Positions 35,842 through 45,900 of a DNA stretch of 64,000 nucleotides are shown here, one piece after another. The first letter of the stretch is position 1, and every line of letters starts with the position of its first letter. Source of the stretch: Marsupella aquatica (Eukaryota; Marchantiophyta); assembly GCA_973895155.1 (NCBI GenBank), contig OZ316897.1, positions 4,464,001 to 4,528,000 on the forward strand. The letters run 5' to 3'. The notes beneath the pieces were generated by a model, which did not search any database, was not told the origin of the DNA, and saw nothing but the letters and a program-made list of their open reading frames with translations. Made by a program: the position numbers and the translations under genes.

Positions 35842-38690
35842 GTCATATATATTATTTACTTTTGTATTTTCTGTGTATGGATCAGGAAACTCCTTGATAC
35901 TCATGTGCATTCCCTCCCTTGTTTTGTGTGCCCCATTGGTTCTCTCCTTTTGTGTGTCCCATTTGATTCTCCTCTTGTTTGGAATACTTATTACTTTTTT
36001 GATGCGCATTAAATTTAATATAGCCATTATTCCTTCTCTTCGACATGATTAATGTTTTTTGGACACTGCAAATTTTAATGAAGACCACTTCATAGAAAGA
36101 CGCAACCTTGTATTATAGTCTTTAATACTTCATATTCAAATTCTCGGGAATTGCCCCCCTAAAAAATTAAAAATTAAAATAAAACTTTCATATTTGCTTT
36201 GTCATGGCATTTTACAGCTTTGTACATTCTTTTGGTTGTATTGAACATTTTCACATTCTCCATTGGAATAATATTTTAATTTTCTTTGTTTTTTTTCTCT
36301 CCTTTCTAGGTTTTCAAAGTCATATGTCGCATTCTGTGGGCTCTTTTGGGGTCCACATTTGCCGTCTTCGTTGACAATCATGTTCATCCTCTTTAGAATT
36401 TCTCCTTTGTACTTGATTTGGCCCTTGTCTAGTAGATTGGTTCCTTTCTTTTGTAATATTCGATTATGTTACATACTCAGTGGAGATTATGTCTGTTTCT
36501 TCCGTCTAAGGAGGCTTGGATATTACCATTGCCAGGGTGTTCCTTTGGATCTGACAAGACTTAAGACTCAATCCAAGACTCTGGCCAATTTTTTTTGTGT
36601 TTCTTGAACATGAGGCATAGTTTTCTTTAGTTTCCTTCAGACCTATCTGGACTAGGTTTCTCCTGTTTTCTGTCTACCTTTCTTGGCCCTTTGCCAAACA
36701 AAGAAAATAGTCTGTGCTTCACCAGTGCGATATAACATGCACATTTGAAGACATAGGTGAGGTTCGATCCAAGTGTGAAGACTTCCTCGCCTGAAACCAG
36801 AAGCTAATTCACAGAAACGCTCGAAATTTTGATCAATGTACTCCATGCATACGATTTATCTCAATTTCAACGATAAGCTATGCTCAGGGTTAAGCAGCAT
36901 ACTGCGGTTGCTAGAACCAGCGCTGAAATGGATTCAGTAACAACAAGAAGAACCTTTTCAATCCAAAGCAAACTCCAGCTAGTTCTAAGTTGACTGGATT
37001 AATTAAAACACCAGCCAACCCTGGAAGAACACATTCAACGATTAATTCAAAATACAATGTCAAATATGCAGACGGAAAAAATTTCTAGCTCTGAGTGAAG
37101 TCAAGCAGAACCAAATAAAGACATGAGCGACACTGAACCTAAAGTCTACGCCTAGCTTGCAAAGACGAAGAATATCCATAGTTATGATCATCTACATATT
37201 TCAGTTCAATGGCTAAAGCAAATGGTTGAGAATGAGCAGTGTACAGTCTACACCAGAGGAAGGGAGACAGTTGCAATGCAGAGCCTACAGTAGATTTCTT
37301 GTCAATGATGAATGCATGTAAACCAGAAACATACGGGAGCTGAAGACGAGAGTCCCCTTGGTCGACATGTGAATTCGTGAAAAGTTGAATGCACTTCTAA
37401 TTAGGTGCTTGCAATTCCCAAACAAAAGAATGTCAAGCAGACCCAGTGAACAGCACAATCATGTCAAGACCAATGCAATAATCAACCAAAAGAGGACCGA
37501 CGAGACCGAAAATTCAAAGAGGAATGCCACACTTGGGCACAGATATCTGAATTATTATTTTTAATAAGGGGATATCAAATATAAGAAAATTCAGTAATGG
37601 ATTCCCACAAAAAGCCAGTAGCCTTCACAATGCAGAGCGTGTCCGTCCAAGCAGTTCGAACATCGAAGACAATGTATTTGTTTCGCAGAATTGAAAAGAG
37701 CTTGAGCTTTCTTTGCCAACAGAGATAATAACAACAAAACATGGATAATCAAACTATGTTCGTATACAAATTTGGCAGACAAAAACAATGCTTGCTCCAT
37801 CGAAGTGTAGACGACGACCGACCTGGTGTAGTTCTCCACTGATTCCAAAATTACAAATACCGCGACAATCCGCCCAAAAGATCATGATTCTCTAACTCGT
37901 TCCCTTGGTGGAACATTCATCCAAATCATCGATAACCACTCTTGGCTCACACCAAGGATTATTTGTGAGAGGAACAACAAATTCCTCGTGACGGAAACTA
38001 AGCAGCAATTGCTGGAAATTTAATAAAATTGGATGTTTGAATCGTCAAATAATCTCCTCTCCCCAAGTAAAAGAGAGTGGAGATGTGCACGAGGTGTGCA
38101 CATTGCTTAGTGGCTTCCGAACTGATTTATCTTCAAGGAAAGAAACTACTGTGTTTAAGTCAGCAACGCATGAACAACAATTACACCAATTTTCCAGTGC
38201 AGAAAGAATCTTCACTTGTTCACTGCGCGGAAGGGCATGATGCGGACCGCGTAGCGTATCGATCTGAGCAATTGATTCAAATCACCAGCCCAACGAATTA
38301 ATGTAATCGGTTGAAACGCCGAGTTCTAGGAAAATCTAGAACTGGAAAAACATAATTCAGTGAGATGCATTGGTGGATCTTAGATCATCAATCAACTGGT
38401 GTGCCTCAAACATCGTCCTACTCAATTTCTGGTCAAAGTAGATAGATTAAGGCTTCTTCAAAACGTTTTGCGATCATTGACTAACTAAAAATTAAAGAAT
38501 AGTCCGGATTCACTGCGGAGCGACTAAGTTTCTTTTCATAATCACAGCACGCATCCGAAGCAAAGCATTTCGTAGTGGCATGCCGGGTGAACCCCTATCA
38601 TCGGACAATCGATTCGTCCTAAGCATCCTAAACACTCGTTATTGCCAGAAACTTGAGCAAAAAGAGACTGGAGGATGGTCATCACCTGGA
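35842..38690. other. AT-rich intergenic DNA, no gene recognised
   Basis: Short ORFs on both strands (up to 85 codons) show no domain. No RNA gene or clear repeat was identified. Confidence 0.45.
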
Positions 38691-38691
38691 A

Positions 38692-38886
38692 TTAGGTCTC
38701 AGCGACATCAGCTGCTGTCGTTGATTTGACCTCCTTCGCCGGCTCTTTAGGAAACACTACTCCCGGCCAATCTTTGCACATGCAAGCCTGGCCCTTGGGA
38801 ATTTTCTCGAAAACACCGGGGACGTGTTTCCCGCATCCTGCCCACGTTGTTTGGCCGCAGGTGCCACACTTCGCGGGGTAGCACAT
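38692..38886 (-). CDS. Conserved small cysteine-rich plant protein (MCYPxKC...CxCxxWPGV family)
   Basis: This is a 64-codon ORF on the minus strand. The first 43 residues follow a pattern I recognise from uncharacterised proteins across plants: MCYPAKCGTCGQTTWAGCG, then KHVPGVFEKIP, then CMCKDWPGV. Six cysteines (positions 2, 7, 10, 18, 35, 37) and His21 suggest metal binding, but this is inference. The last 20 residues are charged and variable. There is no signal peptide or membrane segment, so a soluble intracellular protein is likely. It appears intronless. A long GA dinucleotide repeat (sense strand) sits in the leader about 30-60 bases upstream of the ATG. The function of the family is not known to me. 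Confidence 0.85.
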   Translation of the reverse strand: MCYPAKCGTCGQTTWAGCGKHVPGVFEKIPKGQACMCKDWPGVVFPKEPAKEVKSTTAADVAET

Positions 38887-38906
38887 CTTCTCGTGATGTG
38901 TCCTCT

Positions 38907-38916
<10 letters not shown>

Positions 38917-38943
<27 letters not shown>
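38917..38943. repeat. (TC)n microsatellite, GA repeat in the leader of the cysteine-rich gene
   Basis: About 13 perfect TC dinucleotides are present. On the sense strand of the minus-strand gene this is a GAGA tract 31-57 bases upstream of the start codon. GA repeats in plant leaders can bind BBR/BPC factors, but a role here is inference. Confidence 0.85.
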
Positions 38944-38945
<2 letters not shown>

Positions 38946-39008
38946 CTCCGCAATGGGATTGAAGAAGTTCTGCACGCTCTTGGATACAGGGTGAGCGTTC
39001 CTAGCTGG

Positions 39009-39105
39009 AGTGAGACGAACCAAGGAGAGCTCTCGAGGTATTGCAATTATTAGACAGGGATAGTTGCAGTGAGACGAACCGAGGGGAGCTTTCGAGGTAT
39101 TACTA
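39009..39105. repeat. Short tandem duplication, 59 bp period
   Basis: AGTGAGACGAACC, then AGGAGAGCT, then TCGAGGTATT occurs at 39009 and again at 39068 with a few changes. It abuts the left end of the PIF/Harbinger-like remnant. Confidence 0.8.
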
Positions 39106-39108
39106 TTA

Positions 39109-40083
39109 GAGCATCTCCTACGCAGCGTGGTAGGCTTACGGGAACGGGGTTTCCCACCAACCCCGTTAAGAAATATTAAAAGAACAGCCCCTACGGGAGA
39201 ACGGGAACGGGACCGTATTTTTCGTTGGGGTTTTCTCTTGCGGGAACGGGATTGTGGAGGCCAAATGCAGCTTTGCCCTATCCACGGGGTTCTTGACTGG
39301 ATTGCAGCAGATATGGATCGTACGGTGGAGGAAAGTCGGTCTTCCGTGCGGGAAGGAGGCCATGCAGAGAAATTTCCCGCTAATGTTCAAGCAAAAGCTC
39401 CTCAATAGAAATGGTGTGCAGCAGTCGAGACTTGCCACTCTGAATCGATGCTCCTCTGAAGCTATGAACTATCATCAATCTTCCTGAAATTGCTGGCCGT
39501 TTCTTCAGTAGCATCTTGCTGTGATTTTTTGATTTTCCACCATGGCTCCAGTCGACAATGCAGCTGCGAAGAAGGGCAAGAAGCAGGCGAATTTTTCCAA
39601 TATCGAAATCGAACAGATTGCAAGGTCGTGGCTAGCATGCAGCGGCAATTCCATCAATGGAGCATAGCAGAAATCTGATGTCTATTGGACAAAGATTGAA
39701 CAGCATTTTCAGAAATCCATGGCAAAATTTAGGCGAAAATATCCAGGTGTGGTGAAGAATGTCCCCAGGTCCATCAGATCATTGAGTTCAAAGTGGGGTG
39801 AGCTTAATCATGACTGTGCCAAATTTTCTGGAGCAATGTCCACGATCGTTGAATTGAATGAGTCTGGAACCAATGAAGACTAGCAAATGGAGAAGGCTAG
39901 AGCTCTCTACCAGCAGACACATAAGAAGGGCTTGGAATTTTCGTACGAAGGTGCTTGGAAAATTTTGAAGGACTCTCCAAAGTGGCAGATCGTAGCAAGG
40001 AGAAGCATTTGGAGAGAGTATTAAAGAGAAAGAACGGGAAGCAAGCTGCCAATACTCCAGCTGATGGTCTAAGACAGGGATAG
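39109..40083 (+). pseudogene. Broken PIF/Harbinger-type ORF1 (Myb/SANT-like, NAM-associated) remnant
   Basis: From the ATG at 39542 one frame gives MAPVDNAAAKKGKKQANF, then RSWLACSGNSING. An in-frame TAG (39665-39667) follows, then SDVYWTKIEQHF, RSIRSLSSKWGELNHDCAKF and STIVELNESGTNED. A second TAG (39881-39883) is followed by QMEKARALYQQTHKKGLEF and AWKILKDSPKW. After about 39990 the homologous-looking reading shifts frame and continues as KEKHLERVLKRKNGKQAAN to a stop at 40083. This order (SWL...W..I...S...W...W..L..PKW) matches the plant family of Myb/SANT-like, NAM-associated proteins linked to PIF/Harbinger elements. Two stops and a frameshift make it a pseudogene. GAGCATCTCC preceded by TTA at 39106-39118 resembles a Harbinger end with its TTA target duplication. 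No matching right end or transposase was found. Confidence 0.7.
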
Positions 40084-40125
40084 AGCTGCCCATTCTAAGA
40101 CATACTTATTTTAATTTATTCACAA

Positions 40126-40513
40126 TAAACTCTAATCTATGTAATTAGTTTATGAAACCCAAGCTATCATATCATAAAGTCTAATCTATGTAACTAGTTT
40201 ATGAAACACAAGTTACCATATCTTATTCAAGAATATTAATTATAAAAAGTAAAATGAACAAAACAACACAAGCTACCATATCTTATTCAAAAATATTGAT
40301 TATAAAAAGTAAAGTGAACAAAACAATCTATATAACTAGTTTATGAAACACAAACTATCATATCTTATTCAAGAATATTGATTATAAAAAGTAAAGTGAA
40401 CAAAGCAATCTATGTAACTAATCATATCTTATTCAAGAATATTGATTATAAAAAGTAAAGTGAACAAAACAATCTATGTAACTAGTTTATGAAACACAAA
40501 CTATTATATCTTA
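40126..40513. repeat. Tandem repeat, ~80-90 bp AT-rich unit, about five copies
   Basis: Units are built from AATCTATGTAACTAGTTTAT, then GAAACACAA, then CATATCTTATTCAAGAATAT and TGATTATAAAAAGTAAAGTG. Copies differ by small deletions. The array is cut at 40513/40514 by a Helitron and resumes at 40868. Confidence 0.85.
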
Positions 40514-40867
40514 CTAGCCCCGACTACCCGTTCTTTGAACGTAATAGTAGGGAGTACAATAAAAAATTATCAAAATATTTTTTCTATCCATATTCTTTGA
40601 AGATTAATGAAATGATAAAAAAATTCATCATTTTAATAGTCATATATAATATACCCTTCTCCTTTATGTGCACATGAGTATTTTTTAATGCACATATGTT
40701 GTGGTGGGGCCATAGTGCATATAGAAATTATCAGAAAATTGGTATGTACATACATCATGTCATGAGTTTTTCCATTGCACATGATGGCCATAGAGTTATG
40801 GTCTAGAGGCTTCATTTTAGACCTAGGCTCTTAAAAATAGACTTGAGTTGGCTATTTAATAGTAAGA
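40514..40867 (-). mobile_element. Non-autonomous Helitron, 354 bp, complete ends
   Basis: Read on the minus strand the element starts TCTTACTATT (5' TC) at 40867 and ends with a hairpin CGTTC-AAA-GAACG, 11-12 bases, and CTAG at 40517-40514, followed by host T. Both features are diagnostic of Helitrons. The flanks confirm the boundaries: left flank ...CATATCTTA-type repeat ends in A at 40513 and right flank TTCAAGAATATTG begins with T at 40868. Joining them restores the intact CATATCTTATTCAAGAATAT of the surrounding tandem repeat, with no target duplication, as expected for insertion between A and T. It is too short to encode Rep/helicase, so it needed an autonomous partner. Confidence 0.88.
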
Positions 40868-41330
40868 TTCAAGAATATTGAACAATGATTATAAAAAGTA
40901 AAATGAAAAAAGCATATCATCAAAGTGAATAGATAGCGGTACTCTCGGTGAAACACAAGTACAAATCAGTGTACCTTGTTATAGGTACTATATTTTGTGA
41001 TTGAAAGCGAAGCAAATTAATTTTGTACCTTTCTAAATTTTGGGGGGCTCTCTATTTAGGTGGGGCTTCTCTGTTTAGGTGACACCTATTGACCTATAAA
41101 CCATAATCATTAGAATTAGTTTAAAACATATAAGCTATTGGGACATGGTTGGATTGTGTCCTAGTTGCCCTGGTTGAGTTTGGAGAGTGTTTGAAGAGTG
41201 ATATAGTATTAAGAAATTCTCATGAAAATGGGGAGTGCTTACATCATAAATACACAATAAAACTAGAAGGATAATATAAATTATTATACTTAACATATTA
41301 AAAGAAGTTTAAGCATGTCTACTTAAAACT
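40868..41330. other. Resumed tandem repeat fragment and AT-rich DNA
   Basis: The first ~45 bases continue the interrupted repeat (TTCAAGAATATTGAA, GATTATAAAAAGTAAAATG). The rest is AT-rich with nothing recognised. Confidence 0.6.
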
Positions 41331-41384
41331 AAGTACTTGAAAAAATTTCAGGGGTTGAAGGGTTCCGGGTGATCATTAATCTTC

Positions 41385-42190
41385 CTATGTTTTGATTTCC
41401 GGAGTGCAGTGAGTAGATGAATCCAGTGATGTTCCTTCGATAGGCAATTTGATACGGGAAATCAACCCTCCAGGGAACTGCTGGAGAGTTTTGATCATTG
41501 AATTTCATGCTGTACAAGGATGCAATCATACCAACTTGATGGGTTTCCTATGTCTGAAGTTCCCGAATGCAGTGAGTAGATGAATCCAGTGATGTTCCTT
41601 GATAGGCAATTGGATATGGGAGAGCAACCCTCCAGAAACTGCTGGAGAGGTTTGATCATTGAATTTCGTGCTGTACAAGGATGCAATCATACCAACTTGA
41701 TGCGTTTCCTATCTTTTGAAGTTCCGGATGCAATCCTACCAACTTGATGCGTTTCCCATGTTTTGGAGTTCCGGAGTGCAGTGAGTTGATGCATCCAGTG
41801 ATGTTTCTTCGATGTGCAATTTGATACGGGAGAGCAGCCCCCCAGGAACTTCTGGAGAGGTTTGATTGCTTGGATTTGTACTGTCCAAGGATACAAATAT
41901 ATTAACTTGATGCGTTTCCCATGTTTTGCATTTCCGGAGTGCAGTGAGTTCATGAATCCAGTGATGTTCCTTCGATAGGCAATTTGATACGGGAGAGCAG
42001 CCCTCCAGGAACTTCTGGAGAGGTTTGGTCGCTTAAATTTGTACTGTACAAGGATGCAAATATACCAACTTGATGTGTTTCCCATGTTTTGAAGTGAGTT
42101 GATGAATCCAGTGATGTTCCTTCGATAGGCAATTTGATACTGGAGAGCAACCCTCCAGGAACTGATGAAGAGGTTCGATCACATAATTTG
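41385..42190. repeat. Tandem array, ~163 bp unit, about five copies
   Basis: The landmark GCAGTGAGTNGATGAATCC recurs at about 41405, 41568, 41777, 41939 and (shortened) 42093. Each copy continues with AGTGATGTTCCTTCGATAG, GCAATTTGATACGGGAGAGC, CCTCCAGGAACT and TGTACAAGGATGCAA. The third unit has a ~45 bp internal duplication (41695-41750). Copies differ by several percent. The array starts about 740 bp beyond the ABCB stop codon. Minus-strand ORFs through it are translated repeat, not genes. Confidence 0.9.
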
Positions 42191-42930
42191 CAAAGGACGG
42201 GTGGCTCAGTGCAGCTGTAAAACAATTACGTGTGAATCGGTTGCGCAAGCTCCACGGATTAATTATATGTGCTAGAAAGGAAGACACAGGAGACCTGGAT
42301 ACTGAATCTCGTTCCGAGCCTAATGTCGGATGTGTACAATCCCTGAACAGTGTAATAATGTCTTCACAGGATATGTTTGCTTCGAGACGGAGCGGCAATG
42401 ATCTTGGTCAATTTGGACGAACCAGTTGTGGATGGTGAGTGAAGACTGAATGGGATTTAAATATCTTTCCGTGCTCTGAGATTATTATCTGTGCACTGAG
42501 AGCGCTGCTAGCTTTAATTAATGGCTTCCTGTTGTAAAACGACCAAAATAACGTTGTGCAAAAGACTCTTGCCAATGTCAAACTCATTGGAGATTACGGC
42601 CACTATTCTTCGCAGCGCAATATATCACGCAATTTCATACAGCAATGATACCTAAGCTCTTGAGTGGGAATGTGAGATAGCTGAGGGGGTTTAAGCGAGA
42701 ATGAAGCAAATCATTAATCAACATGTCTCGTCGGCCTAGGAAACCTATACGATGCCAGAGGAACACTTTGTGTGTGTGGACAAGAAAAGAATCTTTCATG
42801 AGCAGCACCCAGTCGTTTGCACGCACTAGCTTTTCAGATATTTCATCTTTAATGAGCAGTGCCCAGTAGTTTGCATTTCACGACTAGCTTTTCAGATTTT
42901 GTATGAGGATGGGAGGATTTTTATTTGTAG

Positions 42931-45900
42931 TTACTGTATTGGAAAATCAGTACTTGAGTGATAGTGTTGCATGTGGACAAATTGTGCATAGGCTTGATCC
43001 ATAGCCATGAGGTCGGAGTGAGTGCCGTATTCAAGGATTTCTCCGTCCTTCATCATGGCAATCATGTCAGCATTGCGAATGCTGGACATGCGATGAGCAA
43101 TAACAATTGTGGTACGACCTTTCATGATTCGGTCTAGCGCTTCCTGCACGAGCTTCTCGGATTCTGCATCCAGAGCGCTGGTAGCCTCGTCCAACAATAA
43201 TATGGCTGGACTTCGAAGCACTGCCCTAGCAATCGCTATTCTTTGCTTCTGTCCTCCAGAGAGCTTTATCCCTCTCTCTCCCACTGGTGTCTTGTAAGCT
43301 TCTGGCAATGCGCAGACGAAGTTGTGCGCATTAGCTGTCTTCGCTGCCTCAATAACTTCGCATTCTGACGCATCCTCCTTTCCGTAAAGTATATTTTCGT
43401 AGATGCTGGACGCAAACAGCGCCGGCTCTTGTTGAACTAAGCCAATATGTTGTCTTAATGATCGTAGGTTCAGACTTACTATATCTTTGCCGTCGATGAA
43501 TATCCTTCCGGCTAGAGGATCGTAGAACCTTTGAATCAGAACGATGACGGAACTCTTTCCTGATCCACTTGCTCCAACCAGAGCCAAGCTTGAGCCAGCA
43601 TTAACCTTTAGGTTAAAGTTTCTGAAAACAGGAATCGTTGCTCTCATCGGATAGTTAAATGCTACATGTTGGAACTCAATGTCTCCTTGTACATGAGTCA
43701 ATTTCTCCGCGTCAGGATTGTCCGGGTCAATCTGAGACTTCCGATCTAGTATGTTGAAGACCGAAGTGAGTGCTATGTCGCCCTTGATGAAGTCCGGTGC
43801 CATGGCTATCGTCTCAGCCACTCCAAATGCGGCAAAGATCAAAACCATTATAATCTTGATGGAATTTGCAAAAGATGCCTCCCCTTTCTTCACTAGAGTG
43901 GATGCATACCACAGCGTCAATCCGTACGAACTGTACATGAAAAATTGTGTAATGCCATACCCAATGCCTGCAACCTGAGCCCTTAAGCCTGAGTTCTGCC
44001 TAGCAATGTGCAGCTCTCTACTGTAAAAGTTAAGCACTTTTTCTTCTGCACAAAAGGCTGCGACAGTGCGAATATTACTCACTGCCTCTGCAACGGTAGC
44101 ACTTGCTTTGGAATAAGCTTTGTTCAAATCTCCACCAAACCCTCGGAGAAAAAAGTTCTGCACAATTATTATCCGAAACGTCGATGTTAGTATCGCAAAA
44201 CTCTCTACGTTCTGTGCGGAAGTGCGTACATGAAGGTTTGCCTTAATGGTCTGCCAATTGAGTGTGTGAAGCCCAATGGTTCGTAGATCGTTACCTCCCC
44301 TACCAGCGCAGCAATGAGAAGAGGGAACGTGGAGACTGTAACGCAAGCCACCCGCCAATCCAGAAAAAATGCAATTACAACGGCTGTCACCAGTAAGGAG
44401 ATGTTCTGCACAATGGTACAGATCCGGTCAGCAATAGCGGATCGGACTGATGCTGCGTCAGAGGCGAGGTTGGCGGCCAGCATGTTGCTACTGCTCTCGT
44501 CTCTGTCAAACCATCCCATCTCGTTTCTGAGGATTCCTGTAGTGCAACTTGCCTCAATTTAGTCTTTTCTCCGAGTCAAAAGGTGTGCTACAATTTGAAA
44601 CACAAAAACTAGTAATCTTGACCGTTTACCGTCAGTAACGAAGATTTCTGCTACGCAAATAGAAAGAGATTCCCGGGGCAGATCTTCCCTAATCATAGCA
44701 GAGATTTTCAGGTCACTGCGCTTCTCACGCAGAAAGGGGTTCATTACATCCAATGTCTCTGTAGGGTGCCGTTGAAACGGCCAAGTTCCAACAGGCCATG
44801 GAACCACAGAATCTGTATTTCTGAGCTCATTAGGCTTGCTGGACTAGTCAAAAATAGAGACCACCGCAGCCATTTCCATTTCTCCAGACTTCAAATTGAA
44901 GAAATGGAAATGGCTGAGGTGGTCTAGTGAGCTCATCAGGCTTGCCCGGATAAGTCAGAGATACAGATCACAACAGCCAACTCCATTTCCATTTGGCTAA
45001 AACTTGACACTCAGCTGATGGTCTACTGTAAGCTAGGAATTATGGATATTGTTCTGCAGAAAAGAGTTCAATGGGAAGAGAGTGATTGGTATCTTCAGGT
45101 AATTGCAGATGTTCCAAGTACAAGTCACGAACCCAAATGATGAGAAAAGCATCGAAAGGTCCCAGGAGTGCACTGTCTTGATTCGTGCTGATAACATTTT
45201 TCCAAAAGATCTAAATTCAATTCCGAGTACTCTTGATAAGAAGGGGTCCTATTACGTGTTAGACTTGCGATTCCAAAGAATAGGATTTCCCGTACCGTAC
45301 CTGAAAACATCAACTCCCGGACCCTCGTTGTAAGCGTCTCACCCATTGCAGCGAAGTAGTAGTGCTGAAGAAGGTGTCCAAGAACAACAACTAGCACCGC
45401 TCCAGTGAATATAGATGTGTACTTCCGCACCTCCCTCTCCATTTCTCGCATATTGGGGTCGTAAAATGTCACCAAAACCTGGGCGATGGTGAAGGCAACG
45501 AGCGGGAACTCGCATCCTGCAATTACTGCTCCGATAGTCCCTAGCAATCCGTAGTGCCACTCTGACGCATTTAACTTCAGCAATCTCCAGAGTACTGGCC
45601 CTGTTTTACATGCATCGCTGCACTCCAGCGGTTGACAGCATGCTCCCAATCGCATACTTGGCGTCAGTTGTCTCGCTGGCTGTGTCGACGAACCTCCGGC
45701 GGTTTCGATGACACAAGCGGGTATAAGTTCTTCCCTGCATTCATCATGGCTTGAATCATATATCATCTCGTTCGTCGTAGCCCAAACTATTTCTGCTTTG
45801 TGTTGAATGAGTATGTGGGCCTTATATGTTTCTTCAAACGTAGGAAGTAAAGCAAAAAACGAATATGCATCTACAAGCAACTGTTCTGGCCTCTACTTTG

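Noticed and set aside
35268-35846. 192-codon minus-strand ORF with repeated DVVSAKRSLRTK units
   Set aside because: It is the direct translation of a 36 bp minisatellite whose period is a multiple of three; no start context or homology supports a protein.
38747-39046. Arg/Glu-repeat ORFs near the cysteine-rich gene
   Set aside because: Translation of the GA microsatellite in alternative frames.
41687-42398. Overlapping minus-strand ORFs with recurring SLHSG and RRNITGF phrases
   Set aside because: Translation of the 163 bp tandem array; frames change from copy to copy.
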